Shown: piece after piece, positions 17,973 to 28,838 of the stretch
Position numbering within the stretch: the stretch's first letter is position 1
Layout of the letters: each line of letters starts with the position of its first letter
Source: Pseudomonas fluorescens
Lineage (GTDB): Bacteria > Pseudomonadota > Gammaproteobacteria > Pseudomonadales > Pseudomonadaceae
Length of the DNA stretch: 64,000 nt
Direction: 5' to 3'
Assembly (NCBI RefSeq): GCF_902497875.1
Contig: NZ_CABVHY010000002.1
Span: forward strand, 248,001 to 312,000
Notes under the pieces: model-generated
Databases searched by the model: none
What the model saw: the letters and a program-made list of their open reading frames with translations, nothing else
What the model was told of the DNA's origin: nothing
Translations under genes and position numbers: made by a program

Positions 17973-18491
17973 TTACAACGCCATCGTGTAATGCAACGCG
18001 TAACTCTCTATTCCGTCGTTGGGGCTGGCAATACCGGCGTTGGAGTAGTGCGTCGCGCGAACGCCAATTTCATGCCCACCGGCGAAGCGCAGGCCTACAC
18101 CGAAACGGTCCTCGAACTGAAAGGCCGACCCCAGGTTGTTGCTCTCCAACTCGGTGGAGGCAAACACCGCTACGCCTACCCCTAATTCAATGTACGGCTT
18201 GACGGTTTCACCGGCGAACTCATACACAAATACCGGCGAGAACGACAGGCTGTGATTGCTGGAGGTCTGGTCGCCATCCCAGTAGGTGTAGGCAGCGTCC
18301 CAGTAGCCCGTCAGACGGCCGACACTAGTCTGTAGCCAGTTCTTGTCCCAATCCAGTTGCATGCCCAGACGATAGGTCATCGTCGACTCGCCAGTCCGGC
18401 CGACCGCGAACTCGACCCCCGCAGCCTGTGCCGAAAAACTGTGTCCCAGCATGGCAGTCGCAATAGCGGCCAAACAGAATAGTCGCTTCAT
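17973..18491 (-). CDS. pagL: Lipid A 3-O-deacylase
   Basis: 172 residues from ATG 18491; the ATG at 18500 sits directly on the AAAAGG box, so the later start is better spaced. A signal peptide (MKRLFCLAAIATAM...SAQA) is followed by an eight-strand outer-membrane barrel pattern with aromatic ends. The catalytic residues are visible: His148 and Ser150 in RATHYSNAG and Glu162 in NDGIESY. With a 22-residue signal they become H126, S128 and E140, as in P. aeruginosa PagL. It removes the 3-position acyl chain of lipid A, lowering endotoxicity. Confidence 0.92.
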   Translation of the reverse strand: MKRLFCLAAIATAMLGHSFSAQAAGVEFAVGRTGESTMTYRLGMQLDWDKNWLQTSVGRLTGYWDAAYTYWDGDQTSSNHSLSFSPVFVYEFAGETVKPYIELGVGVAVFASTELESNNLGSAFQFEDRFGVGLRFAGGHEIGVRATHYSNAGIASPNDGIESYALHYTMAL

Positions 18492-18611
18492 GAGAAACAT
18501 CCTTTTCCGAACGTTTTTTGTATTGTTCTTTTACTACTCAACAGACTAGCTATAGAAGTCGCTGCTCATGCAGAAGTTCAGAGCTTTTTGAGGGGTTCTT
18601 TTCAGGTTTTT

Positions 18612-19403
18612 TTACAAAAGGAATTCTTGCACCACGCCAGACCCGCTCCATAGCAGAGGCAGGATATTTCGCAAGTGCTCGGGACTGGCACTGGTCCAGA
18701 ATTGCGCTTCGCGGGATGGGCCCGAAGCGAGCAACTCACGCTCGGCCAGCAAGCGATGAAGTTGCCGGGCAACCGCGGCGCCGGTGTCGATCAGGCTGAT
18801 GTCGTCGGCGATCATCTGCTTGAGCAACGGCTTGAGGAAGGGATAGTGGGTGCAGCCGAGAATGATGGTGTCACACCCCGCCGCCAGCAACGGTTCGAGG
18901 TAACCGTGCAATAACTGGCGCAACGCCGGGCTGTGCAGGTCACCCGCTTCAATCAGTTCAACCAGCCCCGGGCACGGTTGAGTGATGACCCGCACATCGA
19001 TGGCAAAACGATCGAGCAAGGCGGCGAATTTGGCGCTCTGCAAGGTCCCGGTGGTCGCCAGCACGCCGACCACACCACTGCGGGTTGCTGCAGCCGCCGG
19101 TTTGACCGCGGGCTCCATGCCGACGATGGGCCACTGCGGATAGTCGCGACGCAAGTCGGCAACGCCCGCCACCGTTGCCGTGTTGCAGGCCAGCACCAAT
19201 GCCTTGGCCCCCTGCTTGACGAAGAATTCAGCCATCACACTGCAGCGCTGGCGAATGAACTCCGGGGTCTTTTCACCGTAGGGAATATTGCCGCAATCGG
19301 CGACGTACAGCAGCGACTCGTTGGGCAGCAAACGCTTGATTTCAGCCAGCACCGAGAGCCCGCCGACACCGGAATCGAACACGCCAATCGGCGCTTCACG
19401 CAT
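18612..19403 (-). CDS. murI: Glutamate racemase
   Basis: 263 residues from ATG 19403, which overlaps the end of moeB by 8 bases. It makes D-glutamate for peptidoglycan. Motifs are [15 protein letters not shown] (5-19), [13 protein letters not shown], the catalytic cysteine in [10 protein letters not shown] and the second catalytic cysteine in [13 protein letters not shown]. It is the last gene of the hemA-prfA-prmC-moeB-murI operon, an order conserved in Pseudomonas. Confidence 0.95.
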   Translation of the reverse strand: MREAPIGVFDSGVGGLSVLAEIKRLLPNESLLYVADCGNIPYGEKTPEFIRQRCSVMAEFFVKQGAKALVLACNTATVAGVADLRRDYPQWPIVGMEPAVKPAAAATRSGVVGVLATTGTLQSAKFAALLDRFAIDVRVITQPCPGLVELIEAGDLHSPALRQLLHGYLEPLLAAGCDTIILGCTHYPFLKPLLKQMIADDISLIDTGAAVARQLHRLLAERELLASGPSREAQFWTSASPEHLRNILPLLWSGSGVVQEFLL

Positions 19404-20151
19404 GTTTGGGTCCACAAACGCTGCAGCCTGGATCACGCTTGACGCGCAATTCGCGAAAACGCGTGCCCAGGGCATCGATCAACAGCAACCGACCCACCAG
19501 CGGCTCGCCAAAACCGACCAGCAATTTCAACGCTTCAAGGGCTTGCAGGCTACCCACCAGCCCCACCAGCGGCCCCAGCACCCCAGCTTCGCTACAGGTC
19601 AGTTCGGCTTCGCTGCCGTGCCCGTACAGGCAGTGGTAGCAAGGACTCTCGGGCCGGCGCGGATCAAACACTGAAAGCTGCCCTTCCAGGCGAATCGCCG
19701 CGCCGCTGACCAAAGGTTTTCCGGCCAGCACACAGGCGGCATTGACCGCTTCGCGGGTCGAGAAATTATCGGAACAATCGAGCACCAGATCGACTGCAGC
19801 CACGACCTCGGCCAGAGAGTCTTCATCAAGGGCGGCGCGATGGGCGATCAGTTGGATCTCGGGATTGATCGCGGTCAGGCGATGAATCGCCGAGTCGACC
19901 TTGCTCAGGCCCACGCTGTTGGTGTCATGCATGACCTGCCGTTGCAGGTTGGTCAGGTCGACGGTGTCGAAATCCGCCAGATGCAGCTCGCCGATCCCCG
20001 CCGCAGCCAGGTATAGAGCCACTGGCGAACCGAGCCCGCCAAGACCGACGATCAACACACGGCTGTTCTTCAGGCGCAGCTGGCCGTCGATGTCGACGTG
20101 CTGCAACAGAATCTGCCGGCTATAGCGCAACAGCTCTTGATCATTCAGCAC
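19396..20151 (-). CDS. moeB: Molybdopterin-synthase adenylyltransferase (MoeB/ThiF family)
   Basis: 251 residues. The E1-like fold shows RYSRQILL, the nucleotide motif [17 protein letters not shown] (33-49), the Asp of [13 protein letters not shown] and the SDNFSTR segment. Two zinc-binding CxxC pairs are present (CYHC and CSVC). MoeB adenylates the C-terminal Gly of MoaD; such stand-alone copies beside hemA/prfA could also serve ThiS. It overlaps prmC by 7 bases and murI by 8. Confidence 0.92.
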   Translation of the reverse strand: MLNDQELLRYSRQILLQHVDIDGQLRLKNSRVLIVGLGGLGSPVALYLAAAGIGELHLADFDTVDLTNLQRQVMHDTNSVGLSKVDSAIHRLTAINPEIQLIAHRAALDEDSLAEVVAAVDLVLDCSDNFSTREAVNAACVLAGKPLVSGAAIRLEGQLSVFDPRRPESPCYHCLYGHGSEAELTCSEAGVLGPLVGLVGSLQALEALKLLVGFGEPLVGRLLLIDALGTRFRELRVKRDPGCSVCGPKHA

Positions 20152-20975
20152 GGCAGGCGCCCCAGGCTGATGCGTTCGTGGCCGCCCAGGTCCAGGCGAC
20201 TGTGGACGTGTTCAAAACCCTGGGTCAGCAGCAGATCACGCACCGCAGCGGCCTGATCGTAGCCGTGCTCGAGCATCAGCCAGCCGCCGGCCTCAAGGTA
20301 TTGTGGGGCCTGGGTGATGATCAAACGCAAATCATCCAGCCCGTCGGAACCGGCCACCAACGCACTGGCCGGTTCGAAACGCACGTCACCTTCCACCAGA
20401 TGCGGGTCGGCGTCGGCAATGTACGGCGGGTTACTGATAATCAGCTGATAACGCTGACCTGCCAGCGCACTGAACCAATGACTGCTCAGTACCGTCGCGT
20501 TGCGCAAATGCAGGCGCTGACGGTTGCGCTCGGCCAGGGCCACGGCTTCGAGCACCCGATCCACCGCCGTGACCTGCCAGGCCGGACGCTCGCTGGCCAG
20601 GGCCAGGGCGATCGCGCCGCTGCCGGTGCCCAGATCGAGGACCCTGGCTGGCGTGGCCGGTAACAATTCCAGCGCGGCCTCCACCAGCAGTTCGGTGTCT
20701 GGCCGCGGGATCAGGGTATGGGGTGCGACCTCCAGGTCGAGCTTCCAGAAGCCTTGCTGACCAAGGATGTAAGCCACTGGTTCGCCACTGCGGCGGCGCT
20801 GCAAATAGCCGGCAAAAATCAGCGCGGCTTCGCTGCTGACAATCCGCTCTGGCCAGGTGTGCAGAAAGCTCCGGGACTTGCCCAGGGCCGCCGCCAGCAA
20901 CAACTCGGCATCCAGCCGGGCCGTGGGCGAGTCAGGCAGGTCGGCAGCGCGCAACAGGCTGGCAATAATCGTCAT
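20145..20975 (-). CDS. prmC: Release-factor glutamine methyltransferase
   Basis: 276 residues. This SAM-dependent enzyme methylates the Gln of the GGQ motif in RF1 and RF2. The SAM-binding motif VLDLGTGSGAIALALA and the catalytic LIISNPPYIADADPHL (NPPY) are intact; the helical N-terminal substrate domain has HTWPERIVS and GEPVAYILGQQGFW. Its ATG follows the stop of prfA, the gene of its own substrate, with no gap. Confidence 0.96.
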   Translation of the reverse strand: MTIIASLLRAADLPDSPTARLDAELLLAAALGKSRSFLHTWPERIVSSEAALIFAGYLQRRRSGEPVAYILGQQGFWKLDLEVAPHTLIPRPDTELLVEAALELLPATPARVLDLGTGSGAIALALASERPAWQVTAVDRVLEAVALAERNRQRLHLRNATVLSSHWFSALAGQRYQLIISNPPYIADADPHLVEGDVRFEPASALVAGSDGLDDLRLIITQAPQYLEAGGWLMLEHGYDQAAAVRDLLLTQGFEHVHSRLDLGGHERISLGRLPC

Positions 20976-22058
20976 TTACTCACCTATTGCTGCCAGTTGA
21001 TCCGCTTGAAACTCCGCCAGCAATGGCTCGATTACCGCATCGACGCCACCCGCGAGAATTTCATCGAGGGAATACAGGGTCAGGTTGACCCGGTGATCGG
21101 TTACCCGGCCCTGGGCGAAGTTATAGGTGCGGATCCGCTCGGAGCGATCCCCCGAACCCACCAGCAACTTGCGCTCGCTGGCGATGGCATTGGCCGCGGC
21201 GCTGGTCTGCTGGTCGTTCAACTTGGCCGACAGCCAGGACATGGCTCGTGCACGGTTCTTGTGCTGGGAACGCTCTTCCTGACACTCGACCACAATTCCC
21301 GAAGGCAGGTGAGTGATGCGGATTGCCGAGTCAGTCTTGTTGACGTGCTGACCACCGGCACCCGAGGAGCGATAGGTGTCGACCCGCAGATCCGCCGGGT
21401 TGATCTCGATCGCTTCCTGTTCATCCGGCTCAGGCAATACCGCCACGGTACAGGCCGAGGTGTGGATACGGCCCTGGGATTCAGTGGCCGGAACCCGCTG
21501 CACGCGCTGGGCACCGGATTCGAATTTCAGCTTGCCGTAGACATTGTCGCCTTCGACCCGGGCAATGACTTCTTTATAGCCACCGTGTTCGCCAATGTTC
21601 TCCGAGAGAATCTCGACCCGCCAGCCACGACGCTCGGCGTAGCGCGAATACATGCGAAACAGGTCGCCGGAGAAAATCGCCGCTTCGTCACCGCCGGTGC
21701 CGGCACGAATCTCGAGAAACACGTTGCGCCCGTCGTTGGGATCCTTGGGCAGCAGCATGCGTTGCAGATCACCTTCGAGCTCGATCAGCCGCTCTTTGGC
21801 TTCGCGCACTTCCTCCACGGCCATTTCACGCATGTCCGGGTCGCTGTCCTTGAGCAGCGCCTGGGCGCCTTCGAGGTCGGACTGGACCTTGAGCAGCTGG
21901 GAATAAGTGCTGACAATCGGTTCAACTTCTGCGTATTCCTTGGAATAGGTGCGGAACTTGAGCTGATCGGAAATGACTTCGCCATCGCCAAGCAAGGCGG
22001 TCAGTTCCTCGAAACGGTCCTGGAGGATGTCCAGCTTATTGAGCAGTGACGCTTTCAT
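20976..22058 (-). CDS. prfA: Peptide chain release factor 1
   Basis: 360 residues, normal length. It ends translation at UAA and UAG. The stop-codon recognition tripeptide PAT lies in VPATESQGR, and the GGQ motif lies in [17 protein letters not shown]. The start overlaps the end of hemA by 4 bases (ATGA), implying translational coupling. Confidence 0.97.
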   Translation of the reverse strand: MKASLLNKLDILQDRFEELTALLGDGEVISDQLKFRTYSKEYAEVEPIVSTYSQLLKVQSDLEGAQALLKDSDPDMREMAVEEVREAKERLIELEGDLQRMLLPKDPNDGRNVFLEIRAGTGGDEAAIFSGDLFRMYSRYAERRGWRVEILSENIGEHGGYKEVIARVEGDNVYGKLKFESGAQRVQRVPATESQGRIHTSACTVAVLPEPDEQEAIEINPADLRVDTYRSSGAGGQHVNKTDSAIRITHLPSGIVVECQEERSQHKNRARAMSWLSAKLNDQQTSAAANAIASERKLLVGSGDRSERIRTYNFAQGRVTDHRVNLTLYSLDEILAGGVDAVIEPLLAEFQADQLAAIGE

Positions 22059-23344
22059 TGCGGTTTTTTATCCGAAGAGCTATCCGAAGGGCCCTCACCG
22101 AGAGCAAAAAGTTCCTGGGCCATGGCCAGGGCATCGAGGCGGCCTTCGGCGGTCAGCTTTTTCAATTGCACGCTCGGCGCATGCAGCAATTTATTGGTCA
22201 GGCCGCGGGCCAATTGCACCAGCACGTCCTCGGCGTTGCTGCCATTGGCGAGCATGCGCTGGGCCTTGAGCAACTCTTCATCGCGCAGGCGTTCGCTCTG
22301 CTGACGGTAGGCCTTGAGCACATCCACCGCCGCCAGTTCACGCAGGCGCACCATGAAGTCGTCGGCGCCGATGGAGACCATCTCTTCAGCCGCCTGGGCA
22401 GCACCCTGACGGCTCTTGAGGTTTTCGGCGACCACGTCGTGAAGATCGTCGACGCTGTACAGGTAAACGTCGTCCAGTTCGCCGACTTCCGGCTCGATAT
22501 CACGAGGTACAGCGATGTCGACCATGAAGATCGGTTTGTGCTTGCGCAGCTTCAATGCGCTCTCGACCGCGCCCTTGCCCAGAATCGGCAACTGGCTGGC
22601 GGTGGAGCTGATGACGATATCGCTGCGAACCAGTTCTGCCGGAATATCCGAGAGCAGCACTGCGTGGGCACCAAATTGCTCGGCCAGGATGCTCGCGCGC
22701 TCCAGGGTCCGGTTGGCCACCACTATGCGCTTGACGCCCAGTTCATGCAGATGCCGGGCGACCAGGGTGATGGTTTCGCCGGCACCGATCAACAGCGCCT
22801 GGCTGCGTTGCAAGTCACTGAAAATCTGCTTGGCCAGGCTGACGGCGGCGAAAGCCACCGACACCGGGTTTTCGCCGATGGCGGTGTCGGTACGCACCTG
22901 TTTGGCCGCATTGAATGTGGCCTGGAACAAGCGCCCGAGCAGCGGCCCGATAGTGCCCGCCTCGCGAGCCACGGCATAAGCCGATTTCATCTGACCGAGA
23001 ATCTGCGGTTCGCCGAGCACCAGCGAGTCCAGCCCCGAAGCCACCCGCATCATGTGACGAACTGCCGCATCGTCTTCATGCACATAAGCACTGGCGCGCA
23101 GCTCTTCGATGCTCAAATGGTGGTAATCGGCCAGCCAGCGCAGCACGGAGTCAGACGAAAGGTGATCCTGTTCTATATAGAGTTCACTGCGATTGCAGGT
23201 GGAGAGGATCGCAGCTTCGCGGCTGTCGGTGAGGCGGCAGAGCTGCTGCAAGGCCTCAACCAACTGCTCTGGGGTAAAAGCCACGCGCTCGCGGACGTCT
23301 ACTGAAGCAGTCTTGTGGTTAATACCGAGTGCAAGGAAGGCCAT
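22055..23344 (-). CDS. hemA: Glutamyl-tRNA reductase
   Basis: 429 residues. It catalyses the first committed step of C5-pathway heme synthesis, reducing Glu-tRNA to glutamate semialdehyde with NADPH. The active-site cysteine is in [11 protein letters not shown] (48-58); the NADPH domain holds [20 protein letters not shown], and the C-terminal dimerisation helices are present. It is first in the operon with prfA, prmC, moeB and murI; the promoter lies in the intergenic region with the divergent TPR lipoprotein gene. Confidence 0.97.
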   Translation of the reverse strand: MAFLALGINHKTASVDVRERVAFTPEQLVEALQQLCRLTDSREAAILSTCNRSELYIEQDHLSSDSVLRWLADYHHLSIEELRASAYVHEDDAAVRHMMRVASGLDSLVLGEPQILGQMKSAYAVAREAGTIGPLLGRLFQATFNAAKQVRTDTAIGENPVSVAFAAVSLAKQIFSDLQRSQALLIGAGETITLVARHLHELGVKRIVVANRTLERASILAEQFGAHAVLLSDIPAELVRSDIVISSTASQLPILGKGAVESALKLRKHKPIFMVDIAVPRDIEPEVGELDDVYLYSVDDLHDVVAENLKSRQGAAQAAEEMVSIGADDFMVRLRELAAVDVLKAYRQQSERLRDEELLKAQRMLANGSNAEDVLVQLARGLTNKLLHAPSVQLKKLTAEGRLDALAMAQELFALGEGPSDSSSDKKPQ

Positions 23345-23425
23345 TCAAGGTCGCTGATGATGTCGAGAAGCCGACAATTGTCCTACTTCGCCAGATCCAG
23401 AACAACCACTGCCGCACCGAATACC

Positions 23426-23518
23426 CTGTCGGAGCTGCCGAAGGCTGCGATCTGTTGGCACTTTCAGGTCCATCGAAGGTCAAGATCAAAAGGTCGCAGG
23501 CTCCGCCAGCGCCTACAT
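23426..23518. repeat. Degenerate REP-like inverted pair, AGATCGCAGCC family
   Basis: GGAGCTGCCGAAGGCTGCGA at 23431 and a diverged inverted partner (AAAAGGTCGCAGGCTCCGCC) at 23488 lie between the divergent hemA and TPR genes. Confidence 0.65.
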
Positions 23519-23622
23519 TAAGTGTTCAATCGTCTGTCAATATGAATTGCCTGGCCCGGTTATGTTTGACCGAAGGCTTGTGTCATGATGATCCGACCGC
23601 AGGTTAGTCGTCCTCCTCCTAT

Positions 23623-25347
23623 ATGAATAGATCTTCCTCGTTGCTCCTCGCTTTTGTCTTGCTCAGCGGCTGCCAGTTCCTGGCACCCGTTCCACCGGAC
23701 AGCACGCCGCCGGTTGAAGACAGCACTCCGGCGCCTGAAAAGCCAAAGGTCTACAGCTCGTTCAGCGAAGACACGATCTTCAGCCTGCTGAGCGCGGAAC
23801 TGGCAGGCCAGCGCAATCGTTACGACATTGCCCTGGACAACTACGTGACCCAGGCCATCAATACTCAGGATCCCGAGATCTCCGAGCGGGCCTTTCGCAT
23901 CGCCGAATACCTGGGCGCCGATCAGGCCGCACTGGATACCGCGCTGATCTGGGCGAAAAACGCCCCGGATGACCTGGAGGCGCAACGCGCCGCGGCCATT
24001 CAACTGGCACGCAGCGGGCGCTATGACGACTCCATGGTCTATATGGAGAAAGTCCTGCAAGGCAAAGGCGACACCCATTTCGACTTTCTGGCCTTGTCTG
24101 CCGCCGATACCGATCAAGAAACCCGCAACGGCCTGATGAAAGGTTTTGACCGTTTGCTGCAAAAGTACCCGAACAACGGCCAGTTGATCTTCGGCAAAGC
24201 CTTGATGCTGCAACAGGACGGTGATTCCGAGGGCGCCTTGGGCCTGCTCGAGGATAATCCGCCGGAAGAAGGTGAAATAGCGCCGTTGCTGCTGCGCGCA
24301 CGCCTGCTGCAAGCATTGAATCGTGGCCCGGAAGCCTTGCCGCTGCTGGAAAAAAGCATTCGCAAGTATCCGGACGACAAACGCCTGCGCCTGACCTATG
24401 CGCGCATGCTGGTCGAGCAGGACCGCATGGATGACGCCAAGGTCGAATTCTCCAGCCTGGTCCAGCAATACCCGGAAGATGACGATTTGCGCTACTCCCT
24501 GGCACTGGTCTGCCTGGAAGCCAAGGCCTGGGAAGAGGCCAAGGGTTATCTGGAAGACTTGGTCGCCCGGGAAAGCCACGTCGATTCGGCGCACCTGAAC
24601 CTCGGTCGGATCGCCGAAGAACGCAATGACCCGCAAGGCGCGCTGATCGAGTACGCCCAGGTCGGCCCGGGCAATGACTACCTGCCGGCGCAACTGCGCC
24701 AGGCCGACATCTTGATCAACCACGGTCGCACCAGTGAAGCCCGAAGCCGTCTGGCCACTGCCCGCGATACTCAGCCCGATTACGCGATTCAGTTGTACCT
24801 GATCGAAGCCGAGACCCTGTCAGCCAACAAGCAGGGCGAGCTGGCCTGGAAAGTCCTGCAGCAGGCCTTGCAGCAATACCCGGACGATCTGAACCTGCTG
24901 TATACCCGCGCCATGCAGGCAGAGAAGCGCAACGACCTGGCGCAAATGGAGAAAGACCTGCGCCTGATCATCCAGCGTGATCCGGACAATGCCATGGCAT
25001 TGAACGCCCTCGGCTACACCTTGTCCGACCGTACGACGCGTTATGCCGAGGCCAAGGCGCTGATCGAGCAGGCTCATCAGCTGACCCCGGAAGATCCGGC
25101 GGTACTCGACAGCCTAGGCTGGGTGAATTTCCGCCTGGGCAACCTCGATGAGGCTGAACGCCTGCTGCGTCAGGCCCTTGAGCGGTTCCCCGATCAGGAA
25201 GTCGCCGCGCACCTGGGCGAAGTCCTGTGGGCCAATGGCAAACAACGCGAAGCCAGGCAAATCTGGGGCAAGTTCCTCAAGGATCAGCCCGACAGCCCAA
25301 TTCTGCGCAGCACCATCAAGCGCCTGACCGGTTCCGAGACTCTTTAA
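23623..25347 (+). CDS. Tetratricopeptide-repeat lipoprotein (PA4667-like)
   Basis: 574 residues. The signal peptide ends in a lipobox LLSGC with the lipid-anchored Cys at residue 17, then a Pro-rich linker (about 20-40). The rest is helical, with many TPR-like units; the clearest are [63 protein letters not shown], with the P-x-x-x-x-x-L-G-x-x pattern (split here only for reading). Such proteins act as periplasmic scaffolds. It lies 4 bases before lolB, so a role at the outer membrane in lipoprotein or envelope assembly is plausible. Confidence 0.85.
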   Translation: MNRSSSLLLAFVLLSGCQFLAPVPPDSTPPVEDSTPAPEKPKVYSSFSEDTIFSLLSAELAGQRNRYDIALDNYVTQAINTQDPEISERAFRIAEYLGADQAALDTALIWAKNAPDDLEAQRAAAIQLARSGRYDDSMVYMEKVLQGKGDTHFDFLALSAADTDQETRNGLMKGFDRLLQKYPNNGQLIFGKALMLQQDGDSEGALGLLEDNPPEEGEIAPLLLRARLLQALNRGPEALPLLEKSIRKYPDDKRLRLTYARMLVEQDRMDDAKVEFSSLVQQYPEDDDLRYSLALVCLEAKAWEEAKGYLEDLVARESHVDSAHLNLGRIAEERNDPQGALIEYAQVGPGNDYLPAQLRQADILINHGRTSEARSRLATARDTQPDYAIQLYLIEAETLSANKQGELAWKVLQQALQQYPDDLNLLYTRAMQAEKRNDLAQMEKDLRLIIQRDPDNAMALNALGYTLSDRTTRYAEAKALIEQAHQLTPEDPAVLDSLGWVNFRLGNLDEAERLLRQALERFPDQEVAAHLGEVLWANGKQREARQIWGKFLKDQPDSPILRSTIKRLTGSETL

Positions 25348-25351
25348 GATT

Positions 25352-25984
25352 ATGTTTTTGCGCCACGTTATCGTTTTCAGCTTCATCGCCCTGCTCGCCG
25401 GTTGCGCGGGCCTGGGCCCCCGCGAGTCTGTCGAGGGGCATGGCAACGCCGCGCAATGGCGCGAGCACAAACAGCAACTGAGCAGCCTCGATGGCTGGCA
25501 GATCAGCGGCAAGGTCGGCATTCGCGCCCCGAAAGATTCGGGCAGCGGCACCTTGTTCTGGCTGCAACGTCAGGATTACTACGACATCCGCCTCTCCGGC
25601 CCGCTGGGGCGCGGTGCGGCACGCCTGACCGGTCGCCCGGGGCAGGTATCACTGGAAGTCGCCAACCAGGGACGCTATGAAGCGCCTACGCCCGAAGCCC
25701 TGCTCGAAGAGCAGCTGGGCTGGAAGCTGCCGGTCTCGCATCTGGTCTGGTGGGTCCGCGGCCTTCCCGCGCCTGACAGTAAAAGCCGTCTGAACCTCGA
25801 TGCCGATAGCCGCCTGGCCAGCCTCGACCAGGATGGCTGGAAGGTCGAGTACCTGAGCTATGCGCAACAGAGCGGCATCTGGCTGCCCGAACGGATCAAG
25901 CTGCACGGCCCCGACCTCGACGTCACGCTGGTGATCAAGGACTGGCAACCGCGCAAGCTGGGGCACGTTGGGGCAATAAAATGA
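25352..25984 (+). CDS. lolB: Outer-membrane lipoprotein receptor LolB
   Basis: 210 residues. Lipobox LLAGC puts the lipid-anchored Cys at 18. The LolB core follows: [45 protein letters not shown] (strands of the open barrel), [20 protein letters not shown], and the C-terminal [16 protein letters not shown]. LolB receives lipoproteins from LolA and inserts them in the outer membrane. It starts 4 bases after the TPR gene and overlaps ispE by 4 bases. Confidence 0.94.
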   Translation: MFLRHVIVFSFIALLAGCAGLGPRESVEGHGNAAQWREHKQQLSSLDGWQISGKVGIRAPKDSGSGTLFWLQRQDYYDIRLSGPLGRGAARLTGRPGQVSLEVANQGRYEAPTPEALLEEQLGWKLPVSHLVWWVRGLPAPDSKSRLNLDADSRLASLDQDGWKVEYLSYAQQSGIWLPERIKLHGPDLDVTLVIKDWQPRKLGHVGAIK

Positions 25985-26832
25985 CGGCAACCCGGCTGAC
26001 CTTGCCCGCTCCGGCAAAACTCAACCTGATGCTGCACATCCTCGGTCGCCGCGAAGACGGCTATCACGAACTGCAAACGCTGTTTCAGTTTCTCGATTAC
26101 GCCGATGAACTGACCTTTGCCGTTCGTGATGATGGTGTCATCAAGCTGCATACCGAATTCGATGGCGTGCCCCACGACAGTAATTTGATCGTGCGCGCGG
26201 CAAAAAAACTTCAGGAACAATCCGGTTCCACGCTGGGAATGGATATCTGGATAAAAAAAATCCTGCCCATGGGCGGTGGAATCGGTGGCGGCAGTTCAAA
26301 TGCCGCGACTACCCTGCTCGGCCTCAATCATCTTTGGCAGCTGGGTTGGGATGAAGATCGGCTGGCCGATCTGGGCCTGACTCTAGGCGCCGACGTCCCG
26401 GTTTTCGTGCGTGGACACGCCGCTTTTGCTGAAGGCATTGGGGAAAAACTCACGCCTGTAGACCCCGAAGAACCGTGGTATCTGGTGCTTGTGCCGCAAG
26501 TCTCTGTAAGTACAGCAGAAATTTTTTCAGATCCGTTGTTGACACGTAACTCTTCTCCCATTAAAGTGCGCCCCGTTCCCAAGGGAAACAGTCGAAATGA
26601 CTGCTTACCGGTTGTAGCAAGGCGTTACCCAGATGTACGTAACGCTTTGAATTTGTTAGGTAAATTTACCGAAGCAAAATTAACCGGCACTGGAAGTTGT
26701 GTGTTTGGGGGCTTCCCAAGCAAAGCTGAAGCTGATAAAGTCTCGGCCCTTCTTACAGAGACCCTTACAGGGTTTGTAGCAAAGGGAAGCAACGTTTCGA
26801 TGTTGCATCGCAAGCTGCAAAGTCTGCTCTAA
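25981..26832 (+). CDS. ispE: 4-diphosphocytidyl-2-C-methyl-D-erythritol kinase
   Basis: 283 residues. This GHMP-family kinase of the MEP isoprenoid pathway shows [24 protein letters not shown] (8-31), the ATP-binding glycine loop [17 protein letters not shown] and the C-terminal [12 protein letters not shown]. From about 26470 to the stop, codon use turns AT-rich (TTA, AAT, GTA codons), unlike the first half and unlike lolB. This stretch leads into the tRNA-Gln and prs region and may contain their promoter. The tail sequence [16 protein letters not shown] is conserved in Pseudomonas IspE. Confidence 0.96.
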   Translation: MTATRLTLPAPAKLNLMLHILGRREDGYHELQTLFQFLDYADELTFAVRDDGVIKLHTEFDGVPHDSNLIVRAAKKLQEQSGSTLGMDIWIKKILPMGGGIGGGSSNAATTLLGLNHLWQLGWDEDRLADLGLTLGADVPVFVRGHAAFAEGIGEKLTPVDPEEPWYLVLVPQVSVSTAEIFSDPLLTRNSSPIKVRPVPKGNSRNDCLPVVARRYPDVRNALNLLGKFTEAKLTGTGSCVFGGFPSKAEADKVSALLTETLTGFVAKGSNVSMLHRKLQSLL

Positions 26833-26869
26833 AAGGAACCGAGTGCTGGGCACTCGTTGCAACAAATAC

Positions 26870-26944
26870 AGGGGCGTCGCCAAGCGGTAAGGCAGCAGGT
26901 TTTGATCCTGCCATGCGTTGGTTCGAATCCAGCCGCCCCTGCCA
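26870..26944 (+). tRNA. tRNA-Gln (anticodon TTG)
   Basis: Acceptor stem AGGGGCG / CGCCCCT, D-arm GCCAAGCGGTAAGGC, anticodon stem GCAGG / CCTGC with loop TTTTGAT (anticodon at 26902-26904), T-arm GTTCGAATC, and encoded CCA end. It lies between ispE and prs. Confidence 0.96.
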
Positions 26945-26990
26945 TTTTCTAATACTCATCCAGGTTACCCTCAGCCTTCAGGTACTGCGC

Positions 26991-27932
26991 GTGTCCAAGA
27001 TGATGGTCTTTACGGGGAATGCTAACCCCGATCTGGCTCGGCGTGTTGTACGTCAGCTGCATATCCCTCTCGGCGACATCTCTGTCGGTAAATTCTCCGA
27101 CGGCGAAATCACAGCCGAGATCAATGAAAATGTCCGCGGTAAAGATGTCTTCATTATTCAGCCGACTTGCGCTCCGACCAACGATAACCTGATGGAACTC
27201 GTCGTGATGGCTGATGCCTTCCGCCGCTCCTCAGCGACTCGAATCACAGCTGTAATCCCCTACTTTGGTTATGCCCGTCAGGATCGCCGTCCGCGTTCCG
27301 CACGTGTGGCTATCAGCGCGAAAGTCGTCGCTGACATGCTCACCGTGGTCGGCATCGATCGTGTTCTCACGGTTGATTTGCATGCTGACCAAATCCAGGG
27401 ATTCTTCGATATTCCGGTAGATAACATCTACGGCTCCCCCGTTCTGGTGGATGACATCGAAGACCAACGCTTCGAAAACCTGATGATCGTGTCCCCGGAC
27501 ATTGGCGGCGTCGTGCGTGCACGTGCTGTTGCCAAATCCCTGGGCGTGGATCTCGGGATCATCGACAAGCGCCGTGAGAAAGCCAATCACTCTGAAGTGA
27601 TGCATATCATCGGTGATGTCGAAGGGCGTACCTGTATTCTGGTCGATGACATGGTCGATACCGCCGGCACTCTGTGCCACGCGGCGAAAGCCTTGAAAGA
27701 GCATGGCGCGGCTAAAGTCTTTGCCTACTGCACACACCCTGTGCTGTCGGGCCGGGCGATCGAGAACATCGAGAATTCCATGCTGGACGAACTGGTGGTG
27801 ACCAACACCATCCCGTTGTCCGCTGCTGCTCAAGCCTGTTCGCGTATCCGTCAACTGGATATCGCACCGGTAGTTGCCGAAGCGGTTCGCCGCATCAGCA
27901 ACGAAGAATCGATCAGCGCGATGTTCCGTTAA
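26991..27932 (+). CDS. prs: Ribose-phosphate pyrophosphokinase
   Basis: 313 residues starting at GTG 26991 (reads [15 protein letters not shown], as in other Pseudomonas Prs). An in-frame ATG at 26913 lies inside the tRNA, so it is excluded. It makes PRPP from ribose-5-phosphate and ATP for nucleotide, His and Trp synthesis and for the hpt/upp salvage enzymes of this window. Motifs are [10 protein letters not shown] (catalytic loop), the HADQIQGFF metal region and the PRPP loop [15 protein letters not shown] strong terminator follows. Confidence 0.97.
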   Translation: MSKMMVFTGNANPDLARRVVRQLHIPLGDISVGKFSDGEITAEINENVRGKDVFIIQPTCAPTNDNLMELVVMADAFRRSSATRITAVIPYFGYARQDRRPRSARVAISAKVVADMLTVVGIDRVLTVDLHADQIQGFFDIPVDNIYGSPVLVDDIEDQRFENLMIVSPDIGGVVRARAVAKSLGVDLGIIDKRREKANHSEVMHIIGDVEGRTCILVDDMVDTAGTLCHAAKALKEHGAAKVFAYCTHPVLSGRAIENIENSMLDELVVTNTIPLSAAAQACSRIRQLDIAPVVAEAVRRISNEESISAMFR

Positions 27933-27965
27933 GGGTCAAACCTTAGCGACATCCCGCCGACGAAA

Positions 27966-28006
27966 AGCGCCCCGCCCTAACACTCTGTTGGGGCGGGGCT
28001 TTTTTG
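27966..28006 (+). terminator. Intrinsic terminator of prs
   Basis: GCCCCGCCC / GGGCGGGGC stem followed by six T residues. Confidence 0.92.
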
Positions 28007-28070
28007 CCCATATCGCCTTTAGCGCTGGTCGCAAACGCTGGGGTGAATGTGGTTATTTTGGAGATACAAC

Positions 28071-28670
28071 ATGAACGATTTTACTCTGAATGCTGAAGTG
28101 CGTTCCGACCTGGGGAAAGGTGCGAGCCGCCGCCTGCGTCGTCTCGCAAGCCTGGTTCCAGCTGTAGTTTACGGTGGCGAAAAAGCCCCTGAATCCATCA
28201 GCATGCTGGCCAAAGAAGTTGCCAAACTGCTCGAAAACGAAGCGGCTTACAGCCACATCATCGAGCTGAACGTTGGCGGCACCAAGCAAAACGTAATCAT
28301 CAAAGCCCTGCAGCGTCACCCGGCCAAAGGCCACGTGATGCACGCTGACTTTGTACGCGTTGTAGCTGGCCAGAAACTGACCGCTATCGTGCCTGTACAC
28401 TTCGTTGGTGAAGAAGCGCCGATCAAGAAAGGCGGCGAAATCTCGCACGTTATTTCTGAAATCGAAGTTTCCTGCCTGCCGAAAGACCTGCCTGAATTCA
28501 TCGAAGTTGACCTGGCTGACGCCGAAGTCGGCTCGATCATTCACCTGTCCGACCTCAAAGCCCCTAAAGGCGTTGAGTTTGTTGCTCTGGCTCACGGTAA
28601 CGACCTGGCTGTTGCCAACGTTCACGCTCCACGTGTTGCTCCAGAAGCTACAGAAGGCGCTGCAGAGTAA
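28071..28670 (+). CDS. rplY: 50S ribosomal protein L25 / general stress protein Ctc
   Basis: 199 residues from ATG 28071 (GGAGATACAAC ahead). The N-terminal 5S-rRNA-binding L25 domain ([20 protein letters not shown]...PAVVYGG, residues 1-95) is joined to the C-terminal TL5/Ctc beta domain ([18 protein letters not shown]...), the long form usual in Pseudomonas. It lies between prs and pth, as in many bacteria. Confidence 0.95.
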   Translation: MNDFTLNAEVRSDLGKGASRRLRRLASLVPAVVYGGEKAPESISMLAKEVAKLLENEAAYSHIIELNVGGTKQNVIIKALQRHPAKGHVMHADFVRVVAGQKLTAIVPVHFVGEEAPIKKGGEISHVISEIEVSCLPKDLPEFIEVDLADAEVGSIIHLSDLKAPKGVEFVALAHGNDLAVANVHAPRVAPEATEGAAE

Positions 28671-28838
28671 TTCACTCTGTACGCCGGAGTTGATGGAAAC
28701 ATCGCGGACTAGAGCGTAGCGAGAAAGCGGGCGAGAACGCGGAGTTTACATAATGGTAAATGAGCATTTTTCGTCCACTTTCGCCGCACAACCTGATTGC
28801 GGCGATGTTATCCACCACTCCAAGGAAGGGCCCCTATC

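Noticed and set aside
20718-23305. Long plus-strand open frames opposite prfA and hemA
   Set aside because: Both true genes on the minus strand have intact catalytic motifs; the plus-strand translations have no recognisable domain.
23560-24723. 387-codon open frame antisense to the TPR lipoprotein gene
   Set aside because: Gln- and Phe-rich shadow with no start signal; the TPR gene has a clear lipobox and repeats.
26913-26990. ATG at 26913 as the start of prs
   Set aside because: It lies inside tRNA-Gln; GTG 26991 gives the N-terminus known from other Pseudomonas Prs proteins.
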